From the NCBI RefSeq assembly GCF_001664485.1, contig NZ_CP013630.1, positions 375,001-439,000 of the forward strand: a DNA stretch of 64,000 bases, given 5' to 3'. This stretch comes from Rhizobium sp. N324 (GTDB lineage Bacteria > Pseudomonadota > Alphaproteobacteria > Rhizobiales > Rhizobiaceae). The notes below the pieces were generated by a model. That model was not told the origin of the DNA, searched no databases, and saw only the letters and a program-made list of their open reading frames with translations. The position numbers and the translations under genes are program-made. Positions 45,925-54,758 of this stretch are shown piece after piece (the first letter of the stretch is position 1; each line of letters starts with the position of its first letter).

Positions 45925-46976
45925 CAGTCCTGCCGGCTGACTGCTTCGGTTTCGACGGCATAGGTGGAATCATAGGCCCTGACGATGCGTCCTACCAGCG
46001 GATGGCGGACGACGTCGGTATCCTTGAAGCGCACGATCGAGATGCCCTCGACGCCGTTGAGAAGCTGCAGCGCCTCGACGAGGCCGGATTTGACGCCGCG
46101 CGGCAGGTCGATCTGGCTCGGGTCGCCGGTGACGATCATCCGGGCGTTTTCGCCGAGACGCGTCAGGAACATCTTCATCTGCATCGATGTCGTGTTCTGC
46201 GCCTCGTCGAGGATGATGGCGGCATTGGCGAGCGTGCGGCCGCGCATGAAGGCGAGCGGCGCGATTTCGATGACGCCGGCGGTGATCGCCCGGTCGACCT
46301 TGTCGGCGGGGATCATGTCGTAAAGCGCGTCATAGAGCGGGCGAAGATAGGGATCGACCTTTTCCTTCATGTCGCCGGGCAGGAAGCCGAGGCGCTCGCC
46401 GGCTTCGACGGCCGGACGCGACAGGATGATCTTTTCGACCGCGCCGCGCTCCAGGAGTTGGGCGGCATGCGCGACGGCGAGATAGGTCTTGCCGGTGCCG
46501 GCCGGGCCGACGCCGAAGACCAGCTCGGCACGCTCCAGCGCCCGGATATAGGCGTCCTGGGTCGGCGTGCGGGCGATGATCGTCTTCTTGCGGGTGGAAA
46601 CCTGCGCCATCGTCAGCTTGGCCTTGCGCTCCATCGTGGGAAGGCTGAGCTGGTCGTCGGCGGCGACCGCCATGCGGATTGCGCCCTCGACGTCGGATCG
46701 TTCCACGCTGCCACCTTTCTGAAGCTTTTCATAGAGATAATCGAGCGTGCGCCGCGCCTGGTTGGTGGTCACGACATCGCCTGTAATGACGACCGAATTG
46801 CCACGGGCCCGTGCATCGATGTTGAGCCGTTCCTCGAGCAGCTTGAGGTTCTGATCGAATTGACCGAAGAGCTCGCTGGCGAAGCGGTTGTTCTCGAACG
46901 TCAGGACGAAGTGATTGGTGTCGCTCGGCGTGCGGGGGTGGCGCGGTGAAGAAGAAACCAATTCTTGTCCGTTCAA
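45924..46976 (-). CDS. phoH: PhoH-family ATPase (YbeZ)
   Basis: A 350-residue PhoH-like protein. Walker [16 protein letters not shown] is near residue 155 and Walker B with [10 protein letters not shown] follows; the N-terminal 120 residues form a KH-like RNA-binding region. YbeZ works with YbeY in rRNA maturation, in agreement with the overlap of the two genes. Starts 18 bases after the miaB stop. Confidence 0.93.
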   Translation of the reverse strand: MNGQELVSSSPRHPRTPSDTNHFVLTFENNRFASELFGQFDQNLKLLEERLNIDARARGNSVVITGDVVTTNQARRTLDYLYEKLQKGGSVERSDVEGAIRMAVAADDQLSLPTMERKAKLTMAQVSTRKKTIIARTPTQDAYIRALERAELVFGVGPAGTGKTYLAVAHAAQLLERGAVEKIILSRPAVEAGERLGFLPGDMKEKVDPYLRPLYDALYDMIPADKVDRAITAGVIEIAPLAFMRGRTLANAAIILDEAQNTTSMQMKMFLTRLGENARMIVTGDPSQIDLPRGVKSGLVEALQLLNGVEGISIVRFKDTDVVRHPLVGRIVRAYDSTYAVETEAVSRQD

Positions 46977-46994
46977 GCGGTCGGGCTCCTTGAG

Positions 46995-48404
46995 TTAAAC
47001 CGCAGCCTCTGCGCGTTCGGCAAACAGGCTGTTGTTTCCGGTTCCTGTGATTCGCACTTTAATAATGTCACCGATTTGCGATGCTTTTGCATCAACATTC
47101 ACGGATTGAAGCCAGGGAGAACGTCCGATCAGCTGTTCCGGCATGCGACCGGGCTTTTCCAGCAACAGGTCGATCTCTTTGCCGACGCAGGATTCGGCAA
47201 ATTCCTGCTGCTGCTTCACGAGAAGCGCTTGCAGGCGTTCCAGCCGTTCTGCCTTGATCTCTTCCGGCACCTGGTCCTTCAGTTCCGCGCCGGGGGTGCC
47301 CGGCCGTGTCGAGTATTTGAACGAGAAGGCCTGCGCATAGCGCACCTTCTTCACAAGTTCTAATGTATCCTCAAAATCCTCGTCTGTCTCCCCCGGAAAG
47401 CCGGTAATGAAATCGCCGGACAGGGCGATATCGGGCCGCACCGTGCGAATGCGTTCGATCAGCGAGAGATATTCGGCCGCCGTGTGGCGCCGGTTCATCG
47501 CTTTGAGGATCCGATCGGAGCCCGATTGCACCGGCAGGTGCAGATAGGGCATCAGCGCCCGGAGATCGCGGTGGGCGTCGATCAGCCGGTCGTCCATGTC
47601 GCGAGGATGGCTGGTGGTGTAGCGCAGCCGCGCGAGGCCGGGGATCTCGGCAAGCCGGTAGAGCAGGTCGCCGAGGCTCCATGCCTCGCCCCGCGGCCCG
47701 GCGCCGTGCCAGGCATTGACGTTCTGCCCGAGCAGGGTGATCTCGCGCACGCCGCCTTCGACCAGCTTTTCGGCTTCCTCGACGATCTGGGCAACCGGCC
47801 GCGACACTTCCGAGCCGCGCGTATAGGGCACGACACAGAAAGTGCAGAACTTGTCGCAGCCCTCCTGCACCGTCAGGAAGGCGGTGACGCCGCGGGCGCG
47901 GATCTTCCGGCTCTCGGCGATCGGCAGGTGCTCGAACTTGTCCTCGATCGCATATTCCGTATCGACGACCCGCTGGCCCTCCTTGGCCCGGCGCAGCGCT
48001 TCCGGCAGGCGATGATAGGTCTGCGGGCCGATGACGACGTCGACGGCGGGTGCGCGGCGCAGGATTTCCTCGCCTTCGGCCTGGGCGACGCAGCCGGCAA
48101 CGCCGATCATCATCTCCCGGCCGTCCGCCGCCTTCCTCTTTTTCATGTCGCGCAGCCGCCCGAGCGCCGAATAGACCTTCTCGGCCGCCTTCTCTCTGAT
48201 ATGGCAGGTGTTGAGCAGAACGAGGTCGGCCTCTTCCATATCCTCGGTCGGTTCGTAACCGTCGCGAGCGAGCGCATCGCTCATCCGCGTGGAATCATAG
48301 ACGTTCATCTGGCAGCCATAGGTCTTGATGAAGACCTTGCGGCTGTTGGAGCCGTCGCGGAGTAGCTGTTCCGGGGCCTGGAGGAGGGCGCTTTCCTGTG
48401 TCAT
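46995..48404 (-). CDS. miaB: tRNA-2-methylthio-N6-dimethylallyladenosine synthase
   Basis: A 469-residue radical SAM methylthiotransferase. The N-terminal UPF0004 domain has [12 protein letters not shown] and later cysteines ([17 protein letters not shown]); the radical SAM cluster motif is [15 protein letters not shown]; a TRAM domain ends the protein. It adds the 2-methylthio group to i6A37 in tRNAs reading UNN codons. In the unit mur-plsC-miaB-phoH. Confidence 0.96.
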   Translation of the reverse strand: MTQESALLQAPEQLLRDGSNSRKVFIKTYGCQMNVYDSTRMSDALARDGYEPTEDMEEADLVLLNTCHIREKAAEKVYSALGRLRDMKKRKAADGREMMIGVAGCVAQAEGEEILRRAPAVDVVIGPQTYHRLPEALRRAKEGQRVVDTEYAIEDKFEHLPIAESRKIRARGVTAFLTVQEGCDKFCTFCVVPYTRGSEVSRPVAQIVEEAEKLVEGGVREITLLGQNVNAWHGAGPRGEAWSLGDLLYRLAEIPGLARLRYTTSHPRDMDDRLIDAHRDLRALMPYLHLPVQSGSDRILKAMNRRHTAAEYLSLIERIRTVRPDIALSGDFITGFPGETDEDFEDTLELVKKVRYAQAFSFKYSTRPGTPGAELKDQVPEEIKAERLERLQALLVKQQQEFAESCVGKEIDLLLEKPGRMPEQLIGRSPWLQSVNVDAKASQIGDIIKVRITGTGNNSLFAERAEAAV

Positions 48405-48453
48405 GGCGCGCTATTTAGTGGTTTTTGCCGCCCGAGAAAATCGAAATCTTACG

Positions 48454-49251
48454 TTAGGAGATTTCCCGCCCGCGCAGGCGGCTGTTCAGCAGGTTGCGAA
48501 TGCGTGAGGCGATGGTCGCGCTCACCTCCTTGCGATTGGTGTCGGCGCGGTATTCCACCGCCTCGCCGAAGGAAACCTCGGCGTCGATGGCGCCGCAGCG
48601 CACGATGTCGAGGAGGTGCGGCAAGAGCTCGATATCGCCTGGCCAGGCGGCAAGCGGCCGGTGATAGCGGCCCATGGCGATGCCGTGCACCCTTGTATAG
48701 GCAACCGCCACCGGCTGCACCACCACGGTTCCGGTCGGCGAGGCGGGCACGGCCATCGCGGCGGCGCCGAACAGCGAAGATTTGACCTCCAGCAGCCGGT
48801 TGCCGTCCGAGGTCGTGCCCTCAGGGAAGAGCACGACGATCTCGCCGTCGGCCATGCGCCCGGCGATCTCGTTGGCCTGATGGCCGGTTTTGCGCCTCTC
48901 CTCGCGCACGACGAAGACGCTCTTCTGCAGCTTGGCGAGCGTGCCGAAAATCGGCCAGTCGGCCACCTCGATCTTGGCGATGAAGGCGACGTCGGCGACC
49001 GCCGACATCACCATGATATCCATCCAGGAGGAATGGTTGGAGCAGAGCATCAGCGGCCGCCGCTCTTCCAGCCTGCCGGTGACGCGCACACGGATGCCGA
49101 GACAATAGCAGACGATGCGGTGCCAGACACGCGGCAGCCGGCGCCGCAGCCGCCAGTCGAAACGGAGCGCCAGTATCTGCAGCGGCATGAGCACGATGCT
49201 GACGGTCAGAATGACGACCGCAGCACAGGCAATGCGCAGCCAGGCGATCAA
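48454..49251 (-). CDS. plsC: 1-acyl-sn-glycerol-3-phosphate acyltransferase
   Basis: A 265-residue membrane-bound acyltransferase with an N-terminal hydrophobic anchor (IACAAVVILTVSIVLMPLQI), the HX4D motif NHSSWMD and the FPEGTTSDGNR substrate motif. It makes phosphatidic acid from lysophosphatidic acid. One of probably several PlsC paralogues in rhizobia; an ornithine-lipid OlsA role is possible, but olsB is not nearby. The start follows mur by 27 bases. Confidence 0.9.
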   Translation of the reverse strand: MIAWLRIACAAVVILTVSIVLMPLQILALRFDWRLRRRLPRVWHRIVCYCLGIRVRVTGRLEERRPLMLCSNHSSWMDIMVMSAVADVAFIAKIEVADWPIFGTLAKLQKSVFVVREERRKTGHQANEIAGRMADGEIVVLFPEGTTSDGNRLLEVKSSLFGAAAMAVPASPTGTVVVQPVAVAYTRVHGIAMGRYHRPLAAWPGDIELLPHLLDIVRCGAIDAEVSFGEAVEYRADTNRKEVSATIASRIRNLLNSRLRGREIS

Positions 49252-49278
49252 AGGCTGGTCCCTCGGGCGGCCATCGCT

Positions 49279-49707
49279 TCAGAGATCGTCCTTCTTCAGC
49301 GGGATGCCGTAGAGCTCCAGCCGGTGGTCGACCAGTTGGAAGCCGTGCTCGCGGGCGATGCGCTCCTGCAGCGCCTCGATCTCCGGCGAGCGGAATTCGA
49401 TGACCGTGCCGGTCTTCAGATCGATCAGGTGGTCGTGATGCTCTTCCGGCACCGTTTCGTAGCGCGAGCGCCCGTCGCGGAAGTCGTGGCGGGCGATGAT
49501 GCCGGCATCCTCGAACAGTTTCACGGTGCGGTAGACGGTCGAGATCGAGATCTTCGCATCGACCTTCACCGAGCGGCGGTAGAGTTCCTCGACGTCGGGA
49601 TGGTCTTCGGAGTCTTCCAGGATGCGCGCGATCACGCGGCGCTGCTCGGTCATGCGCATGCCGCGTTCGGTGCAAAGCTCCTCAAGGGTCTTGGCTACAT
49701 CAGACAT
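49279..49707 (-). CDS. mur: Fur-family metalloregulator Mur (manganese-responsive)
   Basis: A 142-residue Fur protein with winged helix (TEQRRVIARILEDSEDHPDV, then VDAKISISTVYRTVKLFEDA) and metal site EEHHDHLIDLKTG. It lacks the C-terminal CxxC zinc pair of many Fur proteins; the only cysteine is Cys12. In Rhizobium leguminosarum and Sinorhizobium this locus encodes Mur, which represses manganese uptake (sitABCD, mntH) rather than being the main iron regulator. Conserved neighbours rimI upstream and plsC downstream. Confidence 0.88.
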   Translation of the reverse strand: MSDVAKTLEELCTERGMRMTEQRRVIARILEDSEDHPDVEELYRRSVKVDAKISISTVYRTVKLFEDAGIIARHDFRDGRSRYETVPEEHHDHLIDLKTGTVIEFRSPEIEALQERIAREHGFQLVDHRLELYGIPLKKDDL

Positions 49708-49744
49708 GGCCGGCCTCTAGGGATATTCGTGTTTCGAAAACGCC

Positions 49745-49763
49745 GCACGGCGTTGCGCCGTGC
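49745..49763 (-). terminator. Hairpin between rimI and mur
   Basis: GCACGGCG and CGCCGTGC pair around three bases; on the minus strand GGCGTTTTCG follows. It probably ends or attenuates rimI transcription before mur. Confidence 0.5.
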
Positions 49764-49792
49764 CTGCGTCCATGTTTCTCGCTGGCAGGGAA

Positions 49793-50293
49793 CTACCGAA
49801 GAACGCGCTTCATGACAAGCGCCGTGGAGAGGGCGCCGTTTTCCTGCTTGTAATAACCCTTGCGTTCCCCGACCTTTTCGAAGCCGAGCTTGCGATAGAG
49901 GCCAAGCGCTGCCGTATTGCCGTCGTCGACCTCGAGAAACATGCTCTCGCCGCCGCGGGCGCGCGCTTCCCGCATCGCCGCCTGCATCAGCCGCCAGCCG
50001 AGCCCGGCGCGGGCGACCTTGGCCTGGACGGCGATCGTCAGGATCTCCGCTTCGCCCGCAACATGGCGGGCCAGGATGAAGCCGGGAAGCGGCTTTTTCA
50101 GGATGGCGTTGGTCTGGCGCGCGACGAAGCCGAACACGGTCTCCTGCATCAGCAGCCCGTGAAATTCACCGTCGCCCCAGGGCCGGGCAAAACGCTCGCC
50201 GTGCAGGACGGCGACGTCGCGGCAATCCTCGCGCTCCATCGCAATGATCTCGAATTCCGGCTTCAGCGTCAGATAGGCTTCCAGCATCGTCAT
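49793..50293 (-). CDS. rimI: Ribosomal-protein-alanine N-acetyltransferase
   Basis: A 166-residue GNAT enzyme; the acetyl-CoA loop is VQAKVARAGLGWRLMQAAMR, and LEVDDGNTAALGLYRKLGFEKVGERKGYY is the family-specific C-terminal block. RimI acetylates the N-terminal alanine of S18 in E. coli. It overlaps tsaB by four bases, the classical tsaB-rimI pairing. Confidence 0.92.
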   Translation of the reverse strand: MTMLEAYLTLKPEFEIIAMEREDCRDVAVLHGERFARPWGDGEFHGLLMQETVFGFVARQTNAILKKPLPGFILARHVAGEAEILTIAVQAKVARAGLGWRLMQAAMREARARGGESMFLEVDDGNTAALGLYRKLGFEKVGERKGYYKQENGALSTALVMKRVLR

Positions 50294-50952
50294 ACTCGTC
50301 GGGCAATCGCATACCCGGCCTGCGGCTTGGCATCGGGTCCGCGCAGATAAAGGGGCTTCGGCTTTCCGGCATCGGGGGAGGCGGCAGCACCGAGGCGCGC
50401 CACGATAGAGATCGGGAAACTGTTGGTATGATCGCTGCCGGCGTCGGCCTTCAAGAGCGGCGTCGCCGAACCGGTGATCTCCCCGTCGAAGCTTTCAGCA
50501 AAAGCTTGCGCTTGCGCAATGCTTAGCGCCCGTGGCGCGTCAAGGGGAGAACCGTCTGATGAAAAGGACTGGAGGTAGATTTCGTCCCGCTTGGCGTCCA
50601 TCGCTGCCAGCACGGCGCGATGAGGCGTCTTCTCGCGCTGGGCTGAGGCCATGACCTCGAGCGTGGTGACGCCGACGGCGGGCACATTGAGCGAAAGCGC
50701 AAAACCGCGAGCGGCGGCAACCCCGACGCGGATGCCGGTGAACGAGCCGGGACCGATGGTGACGGCAATCCGGTCGATATCGGATAGCGTCATATCGGCC
50801 TGTTCCAGTGCGCGATCGACGATACCGATCAGATGTTCAGCATGCCCCTTGCCGATCATGTCCGATGCCTCCCCCAGCATCGTATTCCTGCCGCTGTCGT
50901 AAACGGCGGCAGCGCAGTCTACACCTGCCGTGTCGAGCGCCAGAACAATCAT
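50290..50952 (-). CDS. tsaB: tRNA threonylcarbamoyladenosine biosynthesis protein TsaB
   Basis: A 220-residue ASKHA-fold protein starting MIVLALDTAGVDCAAAVYD, with IAVTIGPGSFTGIRVGVAAA, the TsaB signature. It is the scaffold partner of TsaD in t6A37 synthesis. First gene of the tsaB-rimI pair; a hairpin separates it from the NifU-like gene upstream. Confidence 0.94.
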   Translation of the reverse strand: MIVLALDTAGVDCAAAVYDSGRNTMLGEASDMIGKGHAEHLIGIVDRALEQADMTLSDIDRIAVTIGPGSFTGIRVGVAAARGFALSLNVPAVGVTTLEVMASAQREKTPHRAVLAAMDAKRDEIYLQSFSSDGSPLDAPRALSIAQAQAFAESFDGEITGSATPLLKADAGSDHTNSFPISIVARLGAAASPDAGKPKPLYLRGPDAKPQAGYAIARRV

Positions 50953-50997
50953 GCCATCAATTTCCGAAAAATCTATTGTCGCCGGATGATAAATTCA

Positions 50998-51026
50998 TCC
51001 GGCCGAACGGGAGATGAACGGCCGGA
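50998..51026. terminator. Hairpin between the NifU-like gene and tsaB
   Basis: TCCGGCCG and CGGCCGGA form a perfect eight-pair stem with a 13-base loop, 13 bases past the NifU-like stop. The T-run on the minus strand is weak (TGAATTTAT), so termination may be partial. Confidence 0.45.
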
Positions 51027-51039
51027 CGAACGAACGTTT

Positions 51040-51606
51040 TTAAGCGGCGATCACTTCCTGCACTTCCGGGACGAAATGGCGCAGCAGGTTCTGGACGCCA
51101 TGCTTCAACGTCGCCGTCGAAGAGGGGCAACCGGCGCAGGAACCCTTCATGTTCAGATAGACCTTGCCGTCCTTGAAGCCGCGGAAGGTGATGTCGCCGC
51201 CGTCCTGGGCAACGGCCGGCCGCACGCGGGTCTCCAGCAGCTCCTTGATGGTCAGCACGATCGATTCGTCGCCTTCGTCAAAGAACTCGTCGCCGGCATC
51301 GACGTCCTCGGAAAGGATCGAGGCATCACCCATGACCGGCTTGCCGGACATGAAGTGCTCCATGATCGAGCCTAAAATAGCCGGCTTAAGATGCTGCCAT
51401 TCGGCATCGTCCTTGGAGACGGAAATGAAATCATAGCCGAAATAGACGCCGGTCACGCCCGGGATTTCGAACAGGCGGGCAGCAAGCGGCGAAGCTTCGG
51501 CTTCCGCAGCGCTGCGGAATTCGGCCGTGCCGTTTTCCATCACCACCTTGCCCGGCAGGAACTTCTGCGTGGCGGGATTCGGCGTGGCTTCGGTCTGAAT
51601 GAACAT
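51040..51606 (-). CDS. NifU-like/NfuA iron-sulfur scaffold protein
   Basis: A 188-residue protein: an N-terminal Nfu_N domain (FIQTEATPNPATQKFLPG) and a C-terminal NifU domain with the cluster-binding GSCAGCPSS (CxxC). Such proteins carry Fe-S clusters to aconitase-type and radical SAM targets; this architecture is the alphaproteobacterial and mitochondrial NFU1 type. ATG 51606 is chosen for GGAGACCCAG ahead and the conserved start; the longer frame adds 17 charged residues. Confidence 0.93.
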   Translation of the reverse strand: MFIQTEATPNPATQKFLPGKVVMENGTAEFRSAAEAEASPLAARLFEIPGVTGVYFGYDFISVSKDDAEWQHLKPAILGSIMEHFMSGKPVMGDASILSEDVDAGDEFFDEGDESIVLTIKELLETRVRPAVAQDGGDITFRGFKDGKVYLNMKGSCAGCPSSTATLKHGVQNLLRHFVPEVQEVIAA

Positions 51607-51711
51607 CTGGGTCTCCATGCGGCGGCCCATGGCTTCGCCGTCTTTAGAATTCTTCAAAAGAAGATAAGCCGATTGCCGGTTCCATTCAAGAGATTTTTAC
51701 TCAAGAAATTC

Positions 51712-52203
51712 TCAGCAGAGGGCGTCGATTTCCTCATTGGTCAGCGTATCCGGCAGCACCGTGACCGGGATCGGAAACGCCGCCGCGCGGCCGGCAATCG
51801 ACGAAACCAGCGGTCCCGGACCTTCCTTCGCCGAACCGGCGGCCAGAACGAGGATCGCGACATCGCGGTCGTCCTCGATCACCGCGTTGATCTGTTCGGC
51901 CGCACCGCCTTCGCGGATGACGATCTCCGGCTCGATGCCGATGGTCTCGCGCACGATCTGGGCGATCTTGGCCACCACCGCCTCGGCCTCCTCGCGCGCC
52001 TCGGCCCGCATGATCGCCTCGACGCCCAGCCATTGCTGGAAATCCCCGTCGGGGATGACGTAGAGCAGCACCAGCCCGCCATTGGAATTCTTCGCGCGCC
52101 GGCCGGCATAATGAACGGCGCGCTGGCATTCGGGTGTCCCGTCGATTACCGCCATGAATTTGCGGCGATGACCTTCGAGCCGTGAGAGTCGCTTCGATAC
52201 CAT
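51712..52203 (-). CDS. Universal stress protein (UspA family)
   Basis: A 163-residue single Usp domain, with FMAVIDGTPECQRAVHYAGR at the start of the fold. The ATP-binding GxxGx9GS is not evident (LAAGSAKEGPGPLVSSIAG), so the nucleotide site is only partly typical. Stress proteins of this type respond to starvation or oxygen limitation. It lies between trpS and the NifU-like gene, the usual rhizobial order. Confidence 0.85.
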   Translation of the reverse strand: MVSKRLSRLEGHRRKFMAVIDGTPECQRAVHYAGRRAKNSNGGLVLLYVIPDGDFQQWLGVEAIMRAEAREEAEAVVAKIAQIVRETIGIEPEIVIREGGAAEQINAVIEDDRDVAILVLAAGSAKEGPGPLVSSIAGRAAAFPIPVTVLPDTLTNEEIDALC

Positions 52204-52251
52204 GGCGCGGACTCTGACACCCGAAGCAGAAAAATTGCAAGCTCAGTTTTT

Positions 52252-52306
52252 CCTCTTCTCCCCTCGGGAGAAGTTCCCTCTTCCCCCAGCCGGGAGAAGA
52301 GGAGAT
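52252..52306. repeat. Short copy of the CTTCTCCC palindromic module
   Basis: CTTCTCCCCTCGGGAGAAG and a further CTTCCCCCAGCCGGGAGAAG stand in tandem between the trpS stop and the Usp start. Each folds as a hairpin; together they resemble the ends of the elements at 17941 and 39586 and may act as the trpS terminator. Confidence 0.6.
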
Positions 52307-52311
52307 GTGCC

Positions 52312-53376
52312 TTAATAGAGGAAGCCGATGACGTCGCGGAGCTGGCGCATCGTCACCTCGGCGCGTGCCCTGGCGCGTTCGCCGCCCTTGCGCAGGATCG
52401 CGTCGATATGGCTGGTATCGTCCATCAGCCGGCGCATCTCGCCGGTGATCGGCGCCAGCACATGGATGGCGAGATCGACCAGCGCCGGCTTGAAGACGGA
52501 GAACTGCTGGCCGCCGAATTCGGCAAGCACATCGGCCTTGGATTTGTCGGCCAAGGCGGCATAGATCGCCACCAGATTGTCCGCTTCCGGCCGGCCCTGC
52601 AGCCCTTCCACCTCGCTCGGCAAGCCGTCCGGATCGGTCTTTGCCTTGCGGATCTTCTTCGAGATCGCGTCCTCGTCGTCCATCAGATTGATGCGCGACA
52701 GGTCGGAAGGGTCGGATTTCGACATTTTCTTGGTGCCGTCGCGCAGCGACATGACGCGTGGCGCCGGCCCGCCGATCAGCGGCTCGACCATCGGGAAATA
52801 GGCATGCACCGGCTCGTTGCCGACGGTGATGTCGACGCCGTAACCGGTTCTGCGAATATGCTCGGCATAATCGAGATTGAACTTCATCGCGATGTCGCGG
52901 GCAAGTTCCAGGTGTTGCTTCTGATCCTCGCCGACCGGCACATGGGTGGCGCGATAGACGAGAATGTCGGCGGCCATCAGGCTCGGATAGGCGTAAAGGC
53001 CGAGCGAGGCCTGCTCGCGGTCCTTGCCGGCCTTGTCCTTGAACTGTGTCATGCGGTTCATCCAGCCGATGCGGGCGACGCAGTTGAAGATCCAGGCAAG
53101 TTCGGCATGCTGCGGCACGGCCGACTGGTTGAAGACGATATGTTTTTCCGGATCGATGCCGGCGGCGATGAAGGCGGCGGCGATCGAGCGCGTCTGGCTC
53201 GGCATGTCCTCATGCACCAGCTGGGCGGTGAGCGCATGCATGTCGACGACGCAATAGATGCAGTCATTGCCTTCCTGCAGCGCCACGAAGCGGCGGATCG
53301 CGCCGAGATAATTGCCGAGATGCAGATTGCCGGTCGGCTGCACGCCGGAGAATACGAGTTTCTTGAATTCGCTCAT
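52312..53376 (-). CDS. trpS: Tryptophanyl-tRNA synthetase
   Basis: A 354-residue class I synthetase. The HIGH-type motif is [11 protein letters not shown] near the N-terminus, and KMSKSDPSD is the second signature. Size is normal. In rhizobia murJ usually precedes trpS directly; here two other genes and a repeat (53498-54706) lie between. Confidence 0.96.
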   Translation of the reverse strand: MSEFKKLVFSGVQPTGNLHLGNYLGAIRRFVALQEGNDCIYCVVDMHALTAQLVHEDMPSQTRSIAAAFIAAGIDPEKHIVFNQSAVPQHAELAWIFNCVARIGWMNRMTQFKDKAGKDREQASLGLYAYPSLMAADILVYRATHVPVGEDQKQHLELARDIAMKFNLDYAEHIRRTGYGVDITVGNEPVHAYFPMVEPLIGGPAPRVMSLRDGTKKMSKSDPSDLSRINLMDDEDAISKKIRKAKTDPDGLPSEVEGLQGRPEADNLVAIYAALADKSKADVLAEFGGQQFSVFKPALVDLAIHVLAPITGEMRRLMDDTSHIDAILRKGGERARARAEVTMRQLRDVIGFLY

Positions 53377-53497
53377 GTCGTCCTCGATAGGCTGGTGGAG
53401 GGCCCACAGCTTTGGTTTGCTGCATGGCAGCAGGGTTGTTCACCCATGTTGCCAACGCCGCGGCTTATGCACGGGCAACCGGTCGCAATCAAGGGGT

Positions 53498-53896
53498 TCA
53501 GGCAGTGGCATGCTGGATCAGATCGAAGCTGTTGCCGTAGGGATCGCAAAACACCGCGACCGTGCCGTAAACCTCATGCCGCGGCTCTTCGAGAAAGCGC
53601 ACGCCGGCTGCCAGCATTGCGGCATGGTCGCGGGCGAAATCATCGGTCTTCAGGAAGAAACCGACGCGGCCGCCGGTCTGGTTGCCGATCGCCGCCCGCT
53701 GCGCCTCGTTTGCCGCCTGCGCCAGCAGAAAGGCGGCGCCCTCTCCACCTTTGGGCCTCACCACCACCCAGCGCTTGCCCTCCGGTTGTTTCTCGTCCTG
53801 AAGGCAATCGAAAGCGAGGGCGTCGCAGTAGAAAGCCTTGGCGCGATCGTAGTCGTCGACGACGAGGGTGACGAGGAAAAGCGACTGGATCGTCAT
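53498..53896 (-). CDS. VOC-family protein (bleomycin-resistance-like)
   Basis: A 132-residue VOC protein; TIQSLFLVTLVVDDYDRAKA begins the first half and VAVFCDPYGNSFDLIQHA ends the second. The usual C-terminal glutamate ligand is Asp in this copy, so metal binding may differ. ATG 53896 is preferred for the GGGAGATATGAC ahead. AT-rich upstream DNA holds a small palindrome (53977). Substrate unknown. Confidence 0.8.
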   Translation of the reverse strand: MTIQSLFLVTLVVDDYDRAKAFYCDALAFDCLQDEKQPEGKRWVVVRPKGGEGAAFLLAQAANEAQRAAIGNQTGGRVGFFLKTDDFARDHAAMLAAGVRFLEEPRHEVYGTVAVFCDPYGNSFDLIQHATA

Positions 53897-53976
53897 GTCA
53901 TATCTCCCGATTGAGATGTTTATTCCAATTTTGATCGGCAATATCCGTTATTTTAAGCCAAAATGATCAAGTTGTT

Positions 53977-53992
53977 TACTCACAATTGAGTA
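53977..53992. promoter_or_regulatory. Small palindrome in the divergent VOC / M15-like gap
   Basis: TACTCA and TGAGTA are exact complements around CAAT, in an AT-rich 187-base gap between divergent starts. Operator function is suggested only by position and symmetry. Confidence 0.3.
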
Positions 53993-54083
53993 TAAAATTT
54001 CACAGAAAAGCTTTTATTGAACTGAAAATCCTCGATCGCGCAGGGGCGTGCGATGGCCGCCCTGTCAACCGCCCGGAGGGACC

Positions 54084-54512
54084 ATGCAGAACGCCAGTTT
54101 GCTCGCCATGGCAGGCCTTTTCGCCCTACAATCCGCAACCGGCGCCGTCGGTCAAGACAGCAAGAGACCGGCCATCCATATTCCCAAGCAGGAGGCGCGC
54201 CTTGCCTACACGGTCCAGACCGTCAGCGTCCGTGCCGGTTGTTTTCCCGAGCGTCTTCGGGCGGTGCTGTCGCATATCGCCGCAAAAACCGGACGCCGGC
54301 CGATGATCACCTCCGGCCTCAGGCCGCATCCCCGACGCCATGGATCCCTGCACGGCAAATGCCTGGCGGCCGATATCAGGATGCCGGGCCTGTCGGAGCG
54401 CACCATCATCGCAGCCGCCAGAAGCGCGCCGGGCATCGGCGGCATCGGCACCTATTGCAACGGCATCGTCCATGTCGATGTCGGACCGCAGCGGCGGTGG
54501 GTGGATTGTTGA
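54084..54512 (+). CDS. Exported M15A/DUF882-like peptidase-fold protein
   Basis: A 142-residue protein with a signal sequence (MQNASLLAMAGLFALQSATG). The mature part has PMITSGLRPHPRRHGSLHGK, CLAADIRMPG and a late IVHVDVGPQRRWVDC, the His-Asp-His pattern of zinc D-Ala-D-Ala carboxypeptidases of the M15A/YcbK group. GGAGGGACC precedes ATG 54084. It probably acts on peptidoglycan or is a non-catalytic relative. Two cysteine pairs might form disulfides in the periplasm. Confidence 0.75.
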   Translation: MQNASLLAMAGLFALQSATGAVGQDSKRPAIHIPKQEARLAYTVQTVSVRAGCFPERLRAVLSHIAAKTGRRPMITSGLRPHPRRHGSLHGKCLAADIRMPGLSERTIIAAARSAPGIGGIGTYCNGIVHVDVGPQRRWVDC

Positions 54513-54544
54513 CGCAGAGTGGTTGTTCCGGTTTGTGGCCGGCG

Positions 54545-54706
54545 AAGACCCCTCCCCAACCCCTCCCCACAAGGGGGAGGGGCTAACTTGGCGCACTGTA
54601 TGGCGCCAGGCAGCAACCTTTCTGCGGATGAAACAGTGAAGTGGAACACGTCGGGTGCGGCATCTAAGCCCCTCCCCCTTGTGGGGAGGGGTTGGGGAGG
54701 GGTCTT
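54545..54706. repeat. Composite palindromic intergenic element, copy 2 (reverse orientation)
   Basis: The same terminal repeats as at 12356-12500 (AAGACCCCTCCCCAACCCCT and its complement) enclose a related core, read in the opposite direction, with CTTTCTGCGGAT complementary to ATCCGCAGAAAGG of copy 1. It lies between the M15-like gene and murJ and has no coding content. Confidence 0.75.
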
Positions 54707-54758
54707 GAATCGTGGCTCGACGATGCCGGCATGCAACGGGCCGGCAGCGGCAATCTCC

